Source: Pseudomonas sp. Irchel s3h17 | Lineage (GTDB): Bacteria; Pseudomonadota; Gammaproteobacteria; Pseudomonadales; Pseudomonadaceae | Length of the DNA: 64,000 bases | NCBI RefSeq assembly: GCF_900187505.1 | Contig: NZ_FYDL01000003.1 | Location: 248,001-312,000, forward strand | Direction: 5' to 3' | Shown: piece by piece, positions 38,634-47,926 of the stretch | Position numbering within the stretch: the first letter of the stretch is position 1 | How the letters are laid out: the number at the start of each line of letters is the position of its first letter | Notes under the pieces: generated by a model | Told to the model about the DNA's origin: nothing | What the model saw: the letters and a program-made list of their open reading frames with translations, nothing else | Databases searched by the model: none | Translations under genes and position numbers: made by a program

Positions 38634-39056
38634 ATGCGTCATTACGAAATCATCTTTCTGGTCCACCCTGACCAGAGCGAGCAAGTCGGCGGCATGGTTG
38701 AGCGTTACACCAAGCTGATCGAAGAAGACGGCGGCAAAATCCACCGTCTGGAAGATTGGGGCCGTCGTCAACTGGCCTACGCAATCAACAATGTTCACAA
38801 GGCTCACTACGTGATGCTGAACGTTGAGTGCACTGGCAAGGCCCTGGCCGAGCTGGAAGACAACTTCCGCTACAACGATGCAGTGATCCGTAACCTGGTC
38901 ATCCGTCGCGAAGAAGCCGTTACCGGCCAATCCGAGATGCTCAAGGCTGAAGAAAACCGCAGTGAGCGCCGTGAGCGTCGCGACCGTCCTGAGCACTCCG
39001 ACGCCGAAGGCGTTGAGGGTGATGACAGCGACGCCAGCGATAACGCTGACGAGTAA
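38634..39056 (+). CDS. rpsF: 30S ribosomal protein S6
   Basis: 140 residues. Ferredoxin-like core [18 protein letters not shown] through residue about 95, binds S18 and 16S rRNA. An acidic Asp/Glu/Ser tail ends the protein. GTAAGGAGC ribosome site. First gene of rpsF-rpsR-DUF2232-rplI. Confidence 0.97.
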   Translation: MRHYEIIFLVHPDQSEQVGGMVERYTKLIEEDGGKIHRLEDWGRRQLAYAINNVHKAHYVMLNVECTGKALAELEDNFRYNDAVIRNLVIRREEAVTGQSEMLKAEENRSERRERRDRPEHSDAEGVEGDDSDASDNADE

Positions 39057-39084
39057 TCCACGGACCTTTTGAGGAGCCAATTAC

Positions 39085-39315
39085 ATGGCACGTTTCTTCC
39101 GTCGTCGTAAATTCTGCCGCTTCACCGCTGAAGACGTGAAAGAGATCGATTACAAAGATCTCAACACTCTGAAAGCTTATGTATCCGAGACCGGCAAAAT
39201 CGTTCCAAGCCGCATCACCGGTACCAAAGCTCGTTATCAGCGTCAGCTGGCCACCGCTATCAAGCGCGCCCGCTTCCTGGCCCTGCTGGCCTACACCGAC
39301 AGCCACGGCCGCTGA
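39085..39315 (+). CDS. rpsR: 30S ribosomal protein S18
   Basis: 76 residues, very basic. [20 protein letters not shown] opening and [20 protein letters not shown] core are diagnostic. TGAGGAGCC ribosome site, 28 bases after rpsF. Confidence 0.97.
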
Positions 39316-39351
39316 GACCGGGCAGTCGACACGTAGCAAAGGATTGAATGC

Positions 39352-40245
39352 ATGCGCGCCATAGCAGAGTTCATCATGCGCGGCCGTATGCAGGCCACTC
39401 TGGTAGTGGCTGGATGCGCGGCATTGCCGTTGTTGTACTGGTTGGGTGCTGCCGCCGGGAGCCTTGTGCTGCTGCGGCGCGGATTGAAGGACGCCCTGGG
39501 CGTTCTTGCTCTGGGGATACTGCCGGCCTTGATCTGGTGGCTGTATTCCGATGATCCACGCGCACTCATGGTGCTGCTGGGGTCTTCGGGCCTTGCGCTG
39601 GTTTTGCGCGCAAGTGGGTCCTGGAACCGCACGCTGCTGGTCAGCGTAGCGATAGGAGTGGTGTTTTCAGTGGTGCTGGGTGCGGTTTTCCGTCCTCACA
39701 TCGAGTTGCTGTCGCAGGAACTGGTAAAGATCCTGCCGATGGCCCTTGGTGACCTCTACCAACAATTGTCGGAAGAGGAGCGAGCGCGTCTTGCCGCCCT
39801 GATTGCCCCGGTCCTGACCGGCCTGATAGCGGCCTTGCTGCAAATCGTCAGTGTGCTGAGCCTGATTGTCGGGCGCTACTGGCAGGCGTTGTTGTACAAC
39901 CCCGGTGGTTTTGGTCGCGAGTTTCGCGCCATCCGGATCCCGCTGGGGCCGGCGATGTTGCTGCTGGCGTGCATGCTTCTGGGGCCGAACTTCGGTACCC
40001 AGATGGCCATGTTGACGCCGTTGTGCAGCGTACCGCTGGTGTTCGCCGGGCTGGCCCTGATTCATGGGCTGGTGGCTGAAAAGCGACTGGCCAAGTTTTG
40101 GCTGGTGGGGTTGTACGTAACGCTGTTGCTGTTTATGCAGCTGATCTATCCGTTGCTGGTGGTCCTGGCCATTGTCGACAGCCTGATTGATTTTCGCGGT
40201 CGTTCGGCGCCGAAAGACGCTGATAACGCGAACGGTGAAGGTTAA
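39352..40245 (+). CDS. DUF2232 (YybS-like) integral membrane protein
   Basis: 297 residues, about eight membrane helices, N-terminus MRAIAEFIMRGRMQATLVV typical of the protein found between rpsR and rplI in pseudomonads. Biochemical role unknown. The AAAGGA site before 39352 decides the start; an out-of-frame ATG lies four bases earlier. Its place inside a ribosomal protein operon is conserved but its reason is not evident from sequence. Confidence 0.85.
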   Translation: MRAIAEFIMRGRMQATLVVAGCAALPLLYWLGAAAGSLVLLRRGLKDALGVLALGILPALIWWLYSDDPRALMVLLGSSGLALVLRASGSWNRTLLVSVAIGVVFSVVLGAVFRPHIELLSQELVKILPMALGDLYQQLSEEERARLAALIAPVLTGLIAALLQIVSVLSLIVGRYWQALLYNPGGFGREFRAIRIPLGPAMLLLACMLLGPNFGTQMAMLTPLCSVPLVFAGLALIHGLVAEKRLAKFWLVGLYVTLLLFMQLIYPLLVVLAIVDSLIDFRGRSAPKDADNANGEG

Positions 40246-40264
40246 AAGTTAAGAGGATTTTCAC

Positions 40265-40711
40265 ATGCAACTGATCCTTCTGGAAAAAGTCGCCAACCTG
40301 GGCAACCTGGGCGACAAAGTGAACGTTAAGGCTGGTTACGGCCGTAACTACCTGCTGCCTTACGGCAAAGCTACCGCTGCGACCGCTGCCAACCTGGCTG
40401 CGTTCGAAGAGCGTCGCGCTGATCTGGAAAAAGCTGCAGCAGACAAGAAAGCTTCGGCTGAAAGCCGCGCTGCCCAACTGGCTGAGCTGGAAGTGACCAT
40501 CACTGCCACTGCCGGTGACGAAGGCAAGCTGTTCGGTTCGATCGGTACTCACGACATCGCTGATGCACTGACCGCCTCTGGCGTTGAAGTTGCAAAAAGC
40601 GAAGTTCGTCTGCCGAACGGCACCATCCGCAACGTAGGTGAATTCGACGTAGCCGTGCACCTGCACGCTGAAGTTGAAGCCACCGTACGCGTTGTCGTGG
40701 TAGCAGCTTAA
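40265..40711 (+). CDS. rplI: 50S ribosomal protein L9
   Basis: 148 residues. [37 protein letters not shown]-domain, long helix, C-domain with [19 protein letters not shown] ribosome site. Last gene before a terminator. Confidence 0.97.
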   Translation: MQLILLEKVANLGNLGDKVNVKAGYGRNYLLPYGKATAATAANLAAFEERRADLEKAAADKKASAESRAAQLAELEVTITATAGDEGKLFGSIGTHDIADALTASGVEVAKSEVRLPNGTIRNVGEFDVAVHLHAEVEATVRVVVVAA

Positions 40712-40756
40712 GCAGCACTTGTCGGCTGGCACCCTTGGGTGCTTGCCGGTAACATC

Positions 40757-40788
40757 GGGCACGATCCTGTTTACAGGTCGTGCCCTTT
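40757..40788 (+). terminator. terminator after rplI
   Basis: GGGCACGA ... TCGTGCCC stem with inner CTG/CAG pairs and a TTTGT tail. dnaB starts 46 bases later, so dnaB needs read-through or its own promoter. Confidence 0.72.
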
Positions 40789-40833
40789 GTCATTCTGCGG
40801 TTCCTGATTTTCTACAACTAATTCCAAGTGGCC

Positions 40834-42228
40834 ATGAACGATATCTCCGCTCCTGAGCAATACGATCTGCAAACCGCCGCGCTGAAAGTGCCGCCGCATT
40901 CCATCGAGGCCGAACAGGCCGTGCTCGGTGGTCTGATGCTGGACAACAACGCCTGGGAACGCGTGCTCGATCAGGTCTCGGATGGTGATTTCTATCGTCA
41001 TGACCACCGTCTGATCTTCCGTGCGATTGCCAAGCTGGCCGATCAGAATTCGCCGATCGACGTCGTGACCCTGGCCGAGCAATTGGACAAGGAGGGTCAG
41101 ACCTCGCAAGTCGGCGGCCTCGGTTACCTGGGCGAACTGGCGAAAAACACGCCGTCGGTCGCCAACATCAAGGCCTATGCGCAGATCGTTCGCGAGCGGG
41201 CGACCCTGCGTCAGTTGATCGGTATCAGTACCGAAATCGCCGACAGCGCGTTCAACCCGGAAGGTCGCTCCGCTGCCGAGATCCTCGACGAAGCCGAACG
41301 GCAGATCTTCCAGATTGCCGAGGCCCGTCCGAAAACCGGCGGCCCCGTGGGCGTGAATGAGCTGTTGACCAAGGCCATCGACCGCATCGACACCTTGTTC
41401 AACACCGACAACGCCATCACCGGCCTGTCCACCGGTTATACCGACCTCGACGCAATGACCAGTGGCCTGCAACCGTCGGACCTGATCATCGTCGCCGGTC
41501 GTCCGTCGATGGGTAAAACCACCTTCGCGATGAACCTGGTGGAAAACGCCGTACTGCGCAGCGACAAGTGCGTGCTGGTCTACTCGCTGGAGATGCCAGG
41601 CGAATCGCTGATCATGCGTATGCTCTCGTCCCTGGGCCGGATCGACCAGACCAAGGTCCGCGCCGGTCGCCTGGAAGATGACGATTGGCCACGCCTGACT
41701 TCGGCGGTCAACCTGCTCAATGATCGCAAGCTGTTCATCGATGACACCGCCGGCATCAGCCCGTCGGAGATGCGTGCGCGGACCCGACGCCTGGTGCGTG
41801 AGCATGGCGAGGTCGGCCTGATCATGATCGACTATCTGCAACTGATGCAGATTCCAGGCTCCGGTGGCGATAACCGGACCAACGAGATTTCCGAAATTTC
41901 CCGTTCCTTGAAAGCCCTGGCCAAGGAATTCAACTGCCCGGTCGTGGCGCTGTCGCAGCTCAATCGCTCCCTGGAGCAACGACCGAACAAGCGCCCGATC
42001 AACTCTGACCTGCGGGAATCCGGAGCGATCGAGCAGGACGCCGACGTCATCATGTTCGTGTACCGGGACGAGGTGTACCACCCGGAAACCGAGCACAAAG
42101 GCATCGCCGAAATCATCATCGGCAAGCAGCGGAACGGCCCGATCGGTACGTCACGACTGGCATTCATCGGTAAGTACACCCGCTTCGAAAACCTGGCGCC
42201 GGGCAGCTATAACTTCGACGACGAGTAA
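40834..42228 (+). CDS. dnaB: Replicative DNA helicase
   Basis: 464 residues from ATG 40834 (MNDISAPEQYDLQTAALKVP); a GTG two codons upstream (40828) is a possible alternative. N-terminal DnaB domain, linker helix, RecA-like motor with Walker A GRPSMGKTTFAMN, Walker B LIMIDYLQLM and a NEISEISRSLKALAKEF stretch. No intein is present. Hexameric fork helicase. Confidence 0.96.
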   Translation: MNDISAPEQYDLQTAALKVPPHSIEAEQAVLGGLMLDNNAWERVLDQVSDGDFYRHDHRLIFRAIAKLADQNSPIDVVTLAEQLDKEGQTSQVGGLGYLGELAKNTPSVANIKAYAQIVRERATLRQLIGISTEIADSAFNPEGRSAAEILDEAERQIFQIAEARPKTGGPVGVNELLTKAIDRIDTLFNTDNAITGLSTGYTDLDAMTSGLQPSDLIIVAGRPSMGKTTFAMNLVENAVLRSDKCVLVYSLEMPGESLIMRMLSSLGRIDQTKVRAGRLEDDDWPRLTSAVNLLNDRKLFIDDTAGISPSEMRARTRRLVREHGEVGLIMIDYLQLMQIPGSGGDNRTNEISEISRSLKALAKEFNCPVVALSQLNRSLEQRPNKRPINSDLRESGAIEQDADVIMFVYRDEVYHPETEHKGIAEIIIGKQRNGPIGTSRLAFIGKYTRFENLAPGSYNFDDE

Positions 42229-42243
42229 CTGTGGCGAGGGCTT

Positions 42244-42376
42244 CTGTGGCGAGGGAGCTTGCTCCCGCTGGGCTGCGCAGCAGCCCCAAAACCTGTAACC
42301 ACGCTGTCCAGATAGCTCGCGTTCGCTGACTCTACGACTGCTTCGCACTCGAGCGGGAGCAAGCTCCCTCGCCACA
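42244..42376. repeat. REPIN between dnaB and the YgiQ gene
   Basis: TGTGGCGAGGGAGCTTGCTC and its inverted partner, preceded by a short duplicated CTGTGGCGAGGG (42229). An internal GGGCTGCGCAGCAGCCC hairpin follows the left arm. Confidence 0.85.
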
Positions 42377-42507
42377 GGGGGTATGTGTCTGGATGCAGTT
42401 TGTCCTGGCAGTGGCCGCAACAATTTCCGACCATAGCCGTCGGAATTGGTCAAAATTTGTGCTATATTCCGCGCCCGCGATTTTTCATCTCAACACCGGT
42501 CACCGTC

Positions 42508-44811
42508 ATGCAAACAGCCAAGCCGTTATTTGACTATCCCAAGTACTGGGCCGAATGCTTCGGTCCAGCGCCATTCCTGCCGATGAGCAGGGAGGAGATG
42601 GATCAGCTTGGCTGGGATTCCTGCGACATCATCATCGTCACCGGTGATGCGTACGTCGACCACCCGTCGTTCGGCATGGCAATCATTGGCCGGCTGCTGG
42701 AGTCCCAGGGCTTCCGCGTCGGGATCATTGCCCAGCCGAACTGGCAGTCCAAAGACGACTTCATGAAGCTCGGCGAGCCGAACCTGTTCTTCGGTGTCGC
42801 GGCCGGCAACATGGACTCGATGATCAACCGCTACACCGCTGACAAGAAAATCCGTTCCGATGACGCCTACACCCCTGGTGGCATGGCTGGCAAACGTCCG
42901 GATCGCGCGAGCCTGGTGTACAGCCAGCGCTGCAAGGAAGCCTACAAGCATGTGCCGATCGTCCTCGGCGGCATCGAAGCGTCCCTGCGCCGCATTGCCC
43001 ACTACGATTACTGGCAGGACCGGGTACGCAACTCGATCCTGATCGACGCCAGCGCCGACATCCTGCTGTACGGCAACGCCGAGCGGGCCATTGTCGAAGT
43101 GGCCCAGCGCTTGTCCTACGGGCACAAGATCGAAGACATCACCGATGTGCGCGGCACCGCGTTCATTCGTCGCGACACGCCGCAAGGCTGGTACGAAGTG
43201 GACTCCACCCGTATCGACCGTCCGGGCAAGGTCGACAAGATCATCAACCCGTACGTCAACACCCAGGATACCCAGGCCTGCGCCATCGAGCAGGAGAAGG
43301 GGCCGGTTGAAGATCCGCAGGAAGCCAAGGTCGTGCAGATCCTGGCCAGCCCGCGCATGACCCGCGACAAGACCGTGATCCGCCTGCCTTCGGTGGAAAA
43401 AGTCCGTGGCGACTCGGTGCTTTATGCCCACGCCAACCGCGTGCTGCACCTGGAAACCAACCCGGGCAACGCTCGCGCATTGGTACAGAAGCACGGCGAA
43501 GTCGACGTCTGGTTCAACCCGCCACCGATTCCGATGACCACCGAAGAGATGGACTACGTATTCGGCATGCCTTACGCCCGTGTTCCGCACCCGGCGTATG
43601 GCAAGGAGAAGATCCCGGCCTACGACATGATCCGCTTCTCGGTGAACATCATGCGTGGCTGCTTCGGCGGCTGCACGTTCTGCTCGATTACCGAACACGA
43701 AGGCCGGATCATCCAGAACCGCTCCGAAGAGTCGATCATTCGCGAAATCGAAGAGATCCGCGACAAGGTGCCAGGTTTTACCGGGGTGATTTCCGACCTG
43801 GGTGGCCCGACCGCGAACATGTACCGCATTGCCTGCAAGAGCCCGGAAATCGAATCCGCGTGCCGCAAGCCGTCGTGCGTGTTCCCCGGCATCTGCCCGA
43901 ACCTGAACACCGACCACTCGTCGCTGATTCAGCTGTACCGCAGCGCCCGTGCCTTGCCGGGGGTGAAGAAGATCCTGATTGCTTCCGGCCTGCGCTATGA
44001 CCTGGCGGTCGAGTCGCCGGAGTACGTCAAGGAGCTGGTGACCCACCACGTCGGTGGTTACCTGAAGATCGCCCCGGAACACACCGAGGAAGGTCCGCTC
44101 AACCAGATGATGAAACCGGGCATCGGCAGCTATGACAAGTTCAAGCGCATGTTCGAGAAGTACACCAAGGAAGCGGGCAAGGAGCAGTACCTGATTCCGT
44201 ACTTCATCGCCGCCCACCCGGGCACCACCGACGAAGACATGATGAACCTGGCCCTGTGGCTCAAGGGCAACGGTTTCCGCGCGGACCAGGTGCAGGCGTT
44301 CTACCCGTCGCCGATGGCCACCGCCACCGCGATGTACCACTCGGGCAAGAACCCGTTGCGCAAGGTCACCTACAAGAGCGACGGCGTGACCATCGTCAAG
44401 AGCGAAGAGCAGCGTCGTCTGCACAAGGCGTTCTTGCGTTATCACGATCCGAAAGGCTGGCCGATGCTGCGTGAGGCGCTGATCCGCATGGGTCGCGCCG
44501 ACCTGATCGGGCCGGGCAAGAACCAGTTGATCCCGCTGCACCAGCCGGCCACCGACAGCTACCAGAGCGCCCGTCGCAAGAACTCGACGCCAGCCGGTAG
44601 CCATAAAGTGGCGAAAGAGCAAACCACCAAGATCCTCACCCAGCACACCGGCCTGCCGCCGCGTGCCAGCGATGGTGGCAATCCGTGGGACAAGCGTGAA
44701 CAGGCCAAGGCCGCGGCATTTTCCCGCAACCAGCAGGCCGCCAAGGAGCGCAAGGACGCAGCCAAAGGCAAGGGCCCCAAGCCCGCCCGTAAGCCGGTCG
44801 TGCCGCGCTAA
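42508..44811 (+). CDS. YgiQ family radical SAM protein
   Basis: 767 residues. N-terminal B12-binding-like/UPF0313 region (residues 1-330), then a radical SAM core with the cluster motif [16 protein letters not shown] (CxxxCxxC, about residue 385). Lys/Ala-rich C-terminal tail. Substrate unknown. Start ATG 42508 ([14 protein letters not shown]) matches relatives; the upstream extension to 42385 crosses the REPIN and is rejected. Confidence 0.88.
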   Translation: MQTAKPLFDYPKYWAECFGPAPFLPMSREEMDQLGWDSCDIIIVTGDAYVDHPSFGMAIIGRLLESQGFRVGIIAQPNWQSKDDFMKLGEPNLFFGVAAGNMDSMINRYTADKKIRSDDAYTPGGMAGKRPDRASLVYSQRCKEAYKHVPIVLGGIEASLRRIAHYDYWQDRVRNSILIDASADILLYGNAERAIVEVAQRLSYGHKIEDITDVRGTAFIRRDTPQGWYEVDSTRIDRPGKVDKIINPYVNTQDTQACAIEQEKGPVEDPQEAKVVQILASPRMTRDKTVIRLPSVEKVRGDSVLYAHANRVLHLETNPGNARALVQKHGEVDVWFNPPPIPMTTEEMDYVFGMPYARVPHPAYGKEKIPAYDMIRFSVNIMRGCFGGCTFCSITEHEGRIIQNRSEESIIREIEEIRDKVPGFTGVISDLGGPTANMYRIACKSPEIESACRKPSCVFPGICPNLNTDHSSLIQLYRSARALPGVKKILIASGLRYDLAVESPEYVKELVTHHVGGYLKIAPEHTEEGPLNQMMKPGIGSYDKFKRMFEKYTKEAGKEQYLIPYFIAAHPGTTDEDMMNLALWLKGNGFRADQVQAFYPSPMATATAMYHSGKNPLRKVTYKSDGVTIVKSEEQRRLHKAFLRYHDPKGWPMLREALIRMGRADLIGPGKNQLIPLHQPATDSYQSARRKNSTPAGSHKVAKEQTTKILTQHTGLPPRASDGGNPWDKREQAKAAAFSRNQQAAKERKDAAKGKGPKPARKPVVPR

Positions 44812-44832
44812 GCCGCGCGTGCTCCAAGCAAG

Positions 44833-44858
44833 ACGCCAACCTTCGGGTTGGCGTTTTG
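44833..44858 (+). terminator. terminator of the YgiQ gene
   Basis: ACGCCAACC-TTCG-GGTTGGCGT, UUCG tetraloop, followed by TTTG. Confidence 0.85.
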
Positions 44859-45159
44859 CGTTCTGATCGTGCTTTTGTCGTGGCGAGGGGGCTTGCTCCC
44901 ATCGGCCGGCCGGCGTTCGGATGCAGCGGGCGCAAAATCGATGAGCGCGCCGGGTCTGATGAAGTGCGGAAGCCGGTGTCAGGAGTGCGTCGTGCTACAG
45001 CGCGAGTCACCGCCCTTGTCACAGGTCCGTGATCGGCCATTGCCGAGTGCTTTACAGGTGGGTAGGCAGTGGGAGGGGGCTGCGAGGGTCGGCAATGTCA
45101 CTGCCGACCCCGGACGCAGATCCTGGTGGGCCTGATCAGATCATCAGGCCCTGAGGGGC
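44859..45159. other. non-coding gap with half-REP and two hairpins
   Basis: Contains a half REP (GTGGCGAGGGGGCTTGCTCCC, about 44880-44900), a 9-bp hairpin GGGTCGGCA / TGCCGACCC (45086-45110) and another, GGGCCTGAT / ATCAGGCCC (45128-45151), just past the stop of the minus-strand gene, which could be its weak terminator though no T-run follows. No coding sequence is credible. Confidence 0.5.
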
Positions 45160-45339
45160 TCAGGCGTCGGGCGCCTGGTCTTTCGGTGCATCAACATCGT
45201 CTGTTGCTGTCACTTCACCCTCAGGGTTCAGTGCAGCGTCTTCAGAGGTTGCTTTCTTGCGCTGAAGCTTTTCCTCTTTCTTCTGCTCCTTGGCCAAGTC
45301 TCTCTGACGTTTGGCGAAGGAATAATTAGGTTTGGCCAT
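45160..45339 (-). CDS. small conserved charged protein, function unknown
   Basis: 59 residues from ATG 45339 (MAKPNYSFAKRQRDLAKEQK) with GAGGAT upstream. A strongly basic helical N-terminal half (KKEEKLQRKKA) and an acidic Asp/Glu/Ala C-terminal half. Similar short MAKPNYSFAKRQRD proteins are common in pseudomonads as I recall. No domain is known to me; coiled-coil or nucleic-acid binding is possible. The longer frame to 45432 overlaps the next gene and is unsupported. Confidence 0.65.
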   Translation of the reverse strand: MAKPNYSFAKRQRDLAKEQKKEEKLQRKKATSEDAALNPEGEVTATDDVDAPKDQAPDA

Positions 45340-45407
45340 GGGCGATCCTCTGGGGTCGAAGGTGAGGTTGAGCGGCGCGTATTCTGCCTTTAAACCGGGG
45401 CCATGGG

Positions 45408-45995
45408 TTAGCCGGGTTTTTGCCCGGCCCATTTTGGCGCGACTACCGGTTGCCAGGCATCCAGCGCGTCCAGCAGATTCGCCGGCGATTCGCTCGTTTG
45501 CAGCATGTCACGGTGCTGCTCGCGAACGAAGCCTTCGCCGACGACATGATCAAGAAAAGCGGTCAGTTTGCTGTAGAAACCGTTCACTTCCAGCAAACCC
45601 AGCGGTTTGCCGTGATAGCCGAGCTGGCCCCAGGTCCAGACTTCGAACAGCTCCTCGAACGTCCCCAGGCCACCTGGCAGGGCGATGAAGGCATCGCTCA
45701 GCTCGGCCATGCGCGCCTTGCGGGCGTGCATGCCGTCGACCACTTCCAGGCGTGTCAGGCCGTTGTGCCCGATTTCCTTGCTCTTCAGGCTTTCGGGAAT
45801 GATCCCGATCACGTCGCCACCCGCCGCCAACGCCGCATCGGCAACGATGCCCATCAGGCCGACCGCGCCGCCACCGTACACCAGGGTCAGCTTGCGTCGG
45901 GCAAGCTCCTGGCCGAGCGCGATGGCCGCCTCCCGATAGGCGGGGTTGGTGCCAGTGCTGGCACCACAGAACACACAAACAGACGCTAAAGACAT
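45408..45995 (-). CDS. LOG family protein (TIGR00730; nucleoside-5'-monophosphate phosphoribohydrolase type)
   Basis: 195 residues, Rossmann-like. FCGASTG at the start, [10 protein letters not shown], and the family signature [20 protein letters not shown] (about 106-125). Related plant and bacterial LOG enzymes remove ribose 5-phosphate from cytokinin nucleotides or AMP; the in vivo substrate here is unknown. The gene may be followed by the 59-residue protein gene on the same strand. Confidence 0.85.
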   Translation of the reverse strand: MSLASVCVFCGASTGTNPAYREAAIALGQELARRKLTLVYGGGAVGLMGIVADAALAAGGDVIGIIPESLKSKEIGHNGLTRLEVVDGMHARKARMAELSDAFIALPGGLGTFEELFEVWTWGQLGYHGKPLGLLEVNGFYSKLTAFLDHVVGEGFVREQHRDMLQTSESPANLLDALDAWQPVVAPKWAGQKPG

Positions 45996-46055
45996 GCCTT
46001 ACTCCATGATCAGTGACGAGCGCAGAGTAATGGCTGGGGCGTGTCGCTCCAAGGG

Positions 46056-46145
46056 CTAATCCTCGCGACGAGGTGCTTCACAGGTGCCACTGGCACCACA
46101 GGCGTAGGCGGCCAGCAGGCTGTACAACAGGCTATCGATGGACAT
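46056..46145 (-). CDS. putative 29-residue small protein
   Basis: Reading frame MSIDSLLYSLLAAYACGASG, then TCEAPRRED. GGAG lies eight bases before the ATG. A short hydrophobic N-terminal half could insert in a membrane; two Cys. It lies in the 343-base gap between the LOG gene and azurin, otherwise without genes. Conservation is unknown to me. Confidence 0.35.
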   Translation of the reverse strand: MSIDSLLYSLLAAYACGASGTCEAPRRED

Positions 46146-46338
46146 GGCAGGTACTCCGCAGGAGGAACAATGAGGCGATCTTAGGCCCGGGCGCAGTGTC
46201 TGGCTGGTAGATTGTTTCGATGAGTGTCATAGCCTGAAACATGTATACAATTATTGACTCAAGACATATGAACTTTCAGTAAATTCAGGCAGTCTTTACG
46301 CCATACGGATTTTGATAACCCTGCCTTGGAGATTCACC

Positions 46339-46788
46339 ATGTTTGCCAAACTTGTTGCGGTATCCCTGTTGACGCTGGCCAGCAGCCAATTGATGGCGGC
46401 TGAAAAGTGCTCGATCGACGTCGATTCTACTGATCAGATGTCCTTCAACACCAAGGACATCACCATCGACAAGAGCTGCAAGGAATTCACCATCAACCTG
46501 GGCCACTCCGGCAGCCTGCCGAAGAACGTCATGGGCCATAACATTGTGGTGAGCAAAGATGCGGACATGCAACCGATCGCCACTGATGGCCTGAGCGCCG
46601 GCATCGACAAGAACTACCTGAAAGAAGGTGATGCACGCATCATCGCCCACACCAAAATCATTGGTGCTGGCGAGAAGGACTCCGTGACCTTCGACGTGTC
46701 GAAACTCAACGCTGCCGAAAAATACGGTTTCTTCTGTTCGTTCCCGGGCCACATCTCGATGATGAAAGGCACGATTACCCTGAAGTAA
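46339..46788 (+). CDS. azu: Azurin
   Basis: Periplasmic blue copper electron carrier. 149 residues with a 20-residue signal peptide (cleaved before AEKCSIDV), mature 129. The copper ligands equivalent to His46, Cys112, His117 and Met121 are all present (VMGHN and [14 protein letters not shown]). The structural disulfide Cys pair is in EKCSID and KSCKEF. Start ATG 46339 with CTTGGAG upstream. Monocistronic; its terminator is interrupted by a REPIN element. Confidence 0.96.
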   Translation: MFAKLVAVSLLTLASSQLMAAEKCSIDVDSTDQMSFNTKDITIDKSCKEFTINLGHSGSLPKNVMGHNIVVSKDADMQPIATDGLSAGIDKNYLKEGDARIIAHTKIIGAGEKDSVTFDVSKLNAAEKYGFFCSFPGHISMMKGTITLK

Positions 46789-46823
46789 TCGATTCAGGCT
46801 CATGAAAAAGCGTCCACTCGGGA

Positions 46824-46999
46824 TAATGCCGATCAGTTAAGCCAAAGACCAGCCGAACATAGTACCCGTGGCGAGGGAGCTTGCTCCCGCTGGGCTGCGT
46901 AGCAGCCCAAAAACAGGGCCGCTTTGCGCCCCAGCGGGAGCAAGCTCCCTCGCCACGGGTTTCGTGTTCGGCTTTATTTCTCTTAACTGACTGGCATTA
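46824..46999. mobile_element. 176-bp REPIN-carrying MITE-like element inside the azurin terminator
   Basis: Ends TAATGCCGATCAGTTAA (46824-46840) and TTAACTGACTGGCATTA (46983-46999), 17-bp imperfect inverted repeats. 11-bp direct repeats TCCACTCGGGA flank it (46813-46823 and 47000-47010). Internal REPIN at 46867-46959. Same family and same insertion geometry as the element at 2458-2679. No coding capacity. Confidence 0.75.
46867..46959. repeat. REPIN within the azurin-terminator element
   Basis: CGTGGCGAGGGAGCTTGCTC and its inverted partner separated by about 40 bases with a GGGCTGCGTAGCAGCCC hairpin. The outer AGCCGAACA / TGTTCGGCT pair lengthens the stem. Confidence 0.85.
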
Positions 47000-47094
47000 T
47001 CCACTCGGGACGCTTTTTTTGTGCCTGGCGTTTGACCTCCTGATCGTTTATCGCGAGCAAGCTCGCGATGGCGTCGGTTCAGGCACCCCACCGA

Positions 47095-47922
47095 TCAAGG
47101 CGCGAACGGCATCACACGCTTGTGATGGGTCTTTCTGTACGTGTCACAAATGATCTTGAACGCTTCCTCGCGTACCGGTTCGCCATGCAGGAAGGCGTCG
47201 ATCTCGGCGTAGGTCACACCGTGGGACGCTTCATCCGGCTTGCCGGGCGCCAGGTCTTCGAGGTCGGCAGTGGGGATTTTTTCCACCAGCGACTCCGGTG
47301 CGCCGAAGCTGCGGGCAATCGCCCGGACCTGGTTTTTCACCAGGCCGCTCAAGGGGGCCAGGTCGCAGGCGCCATCCCCGAACTTGGTGAAGAACCCCAT
47401 GACCGCTTCGGCGGCGTGGTCGGTGCCAATCACCAGGCCATGGGCGGCACCGGCAATGGTGTACTGGGCAACCATGCGCATCCGCGCCTTGGTATTGCCC
47501 AGCACGAAATCCACGGACACCGCCTGCTTGCCTTCGAAGGCCGCGACTTCATTGGCCAGGGACTTGACCGCCGGGCCGATGTTGACCGTGTGGCGCTCAT
47601 CCGGGGCGATGCAGTCCAGCGAGGCCTGGGCTTCGTGCTCGTCGAACTGGGTCTCGTACGGCAAGCGCACGGCGATGAATGTGTAGCTCGCATCACCGGT
47701 GCGATCACGCAACTCACGCATGGCACGCTGCGCCAGCAGGCCCGCGGTCAGCGAATCGACGCCGCCGCTGATACCGAGCACCAGGGTCTTGAGCCCGGAA
47801 TTGAGCAGGCAGTCCTGGATGAAGCGGATCCGCCGCGCGATTTCAGCTTCCAGGGCGGCCTGGTCGGCGAATGGCGGTTGGACCTTGAGCTGTTCAGCAA
47901 TCTCACGCTGTACGGCTTGCAT
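47095..47922 (-). CDS. nadE: NH3-dependent NAD+ synthetase
   Basis: 275 residues from the ATG at 47922 ([20 protein letters not shown]), AAGGAG upstream. ATP-pyrophosphatase P-loop [26 protein letters not shown] and [10 protein letters not shown] are family motifs. No glutaminase domain, so ammonia is the donor. Lies 4 bases after pncB: the pair salvages nicotinate to NAD. NAD is also the substrate of TIR enzymes such as those at 11-13 kb, but no link is implied by position. Confidence 0.95.
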   Translation of the reverse strand: MQAVQREIAEQLKVQPPFADQAALEAEIARRIRFIQDCLLNSGLKTLVLGISGGVDSLTAGLLAQRAMRELRDRTGDASYTFIAVRLPYETQFDEHEAQASLDCIAPDERHTVNIGPAVKSLANEVAAFEGKQAVSVDFVLGNTKARMRMVAQYTIAGAAHGLVIGTDHAAEAVMGFFTKFGDGACDLAPLSGLVKNQVRAIARSFGAPESLVEKIPTADLEDLAPGKPDEASHGVTYAEIDAFLHGEPVREEAFKIICDTYRKTHHKRVMPFAP

Positions 47923-47926
47923 GAAT

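Larger units (their letters stand above)
46805..47018 (+). terminator. azurin terminator, interrupted by element
   Basis: Joining 46805-46823 to 47011-47018 restores an 11-bp stem AAAAAGCGTCC / GGACGCTTTTT with loop ACTCG and a T-run. The inserted DNA 46824-47010 sits exactly at the loop. Confidence 0.72.

Noticed and set aside
42229..42384. Possible CRISPR-like array from repeated GTGGCGAGGG units
   Set aside because: It is one inverted REP pair with an added partial copy, not regularly spaced direct repeats.
42526..44646. 706-codon minus-strand frame opposite the YgiQ gene, and a similar 851-codon frame opposite rnr (34925-37480)
   Set aside because: Long antisense frames are expected opposite GC-rich codon usage; both plus-strand genes have clear motifs while the shadows have none.
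46201..46338. ANR/FNR box upstream of azurin
   Set aside because: TATTGACTCAAG is suggestive but does not keep the TTGAT-N4-ATCAA spacing.
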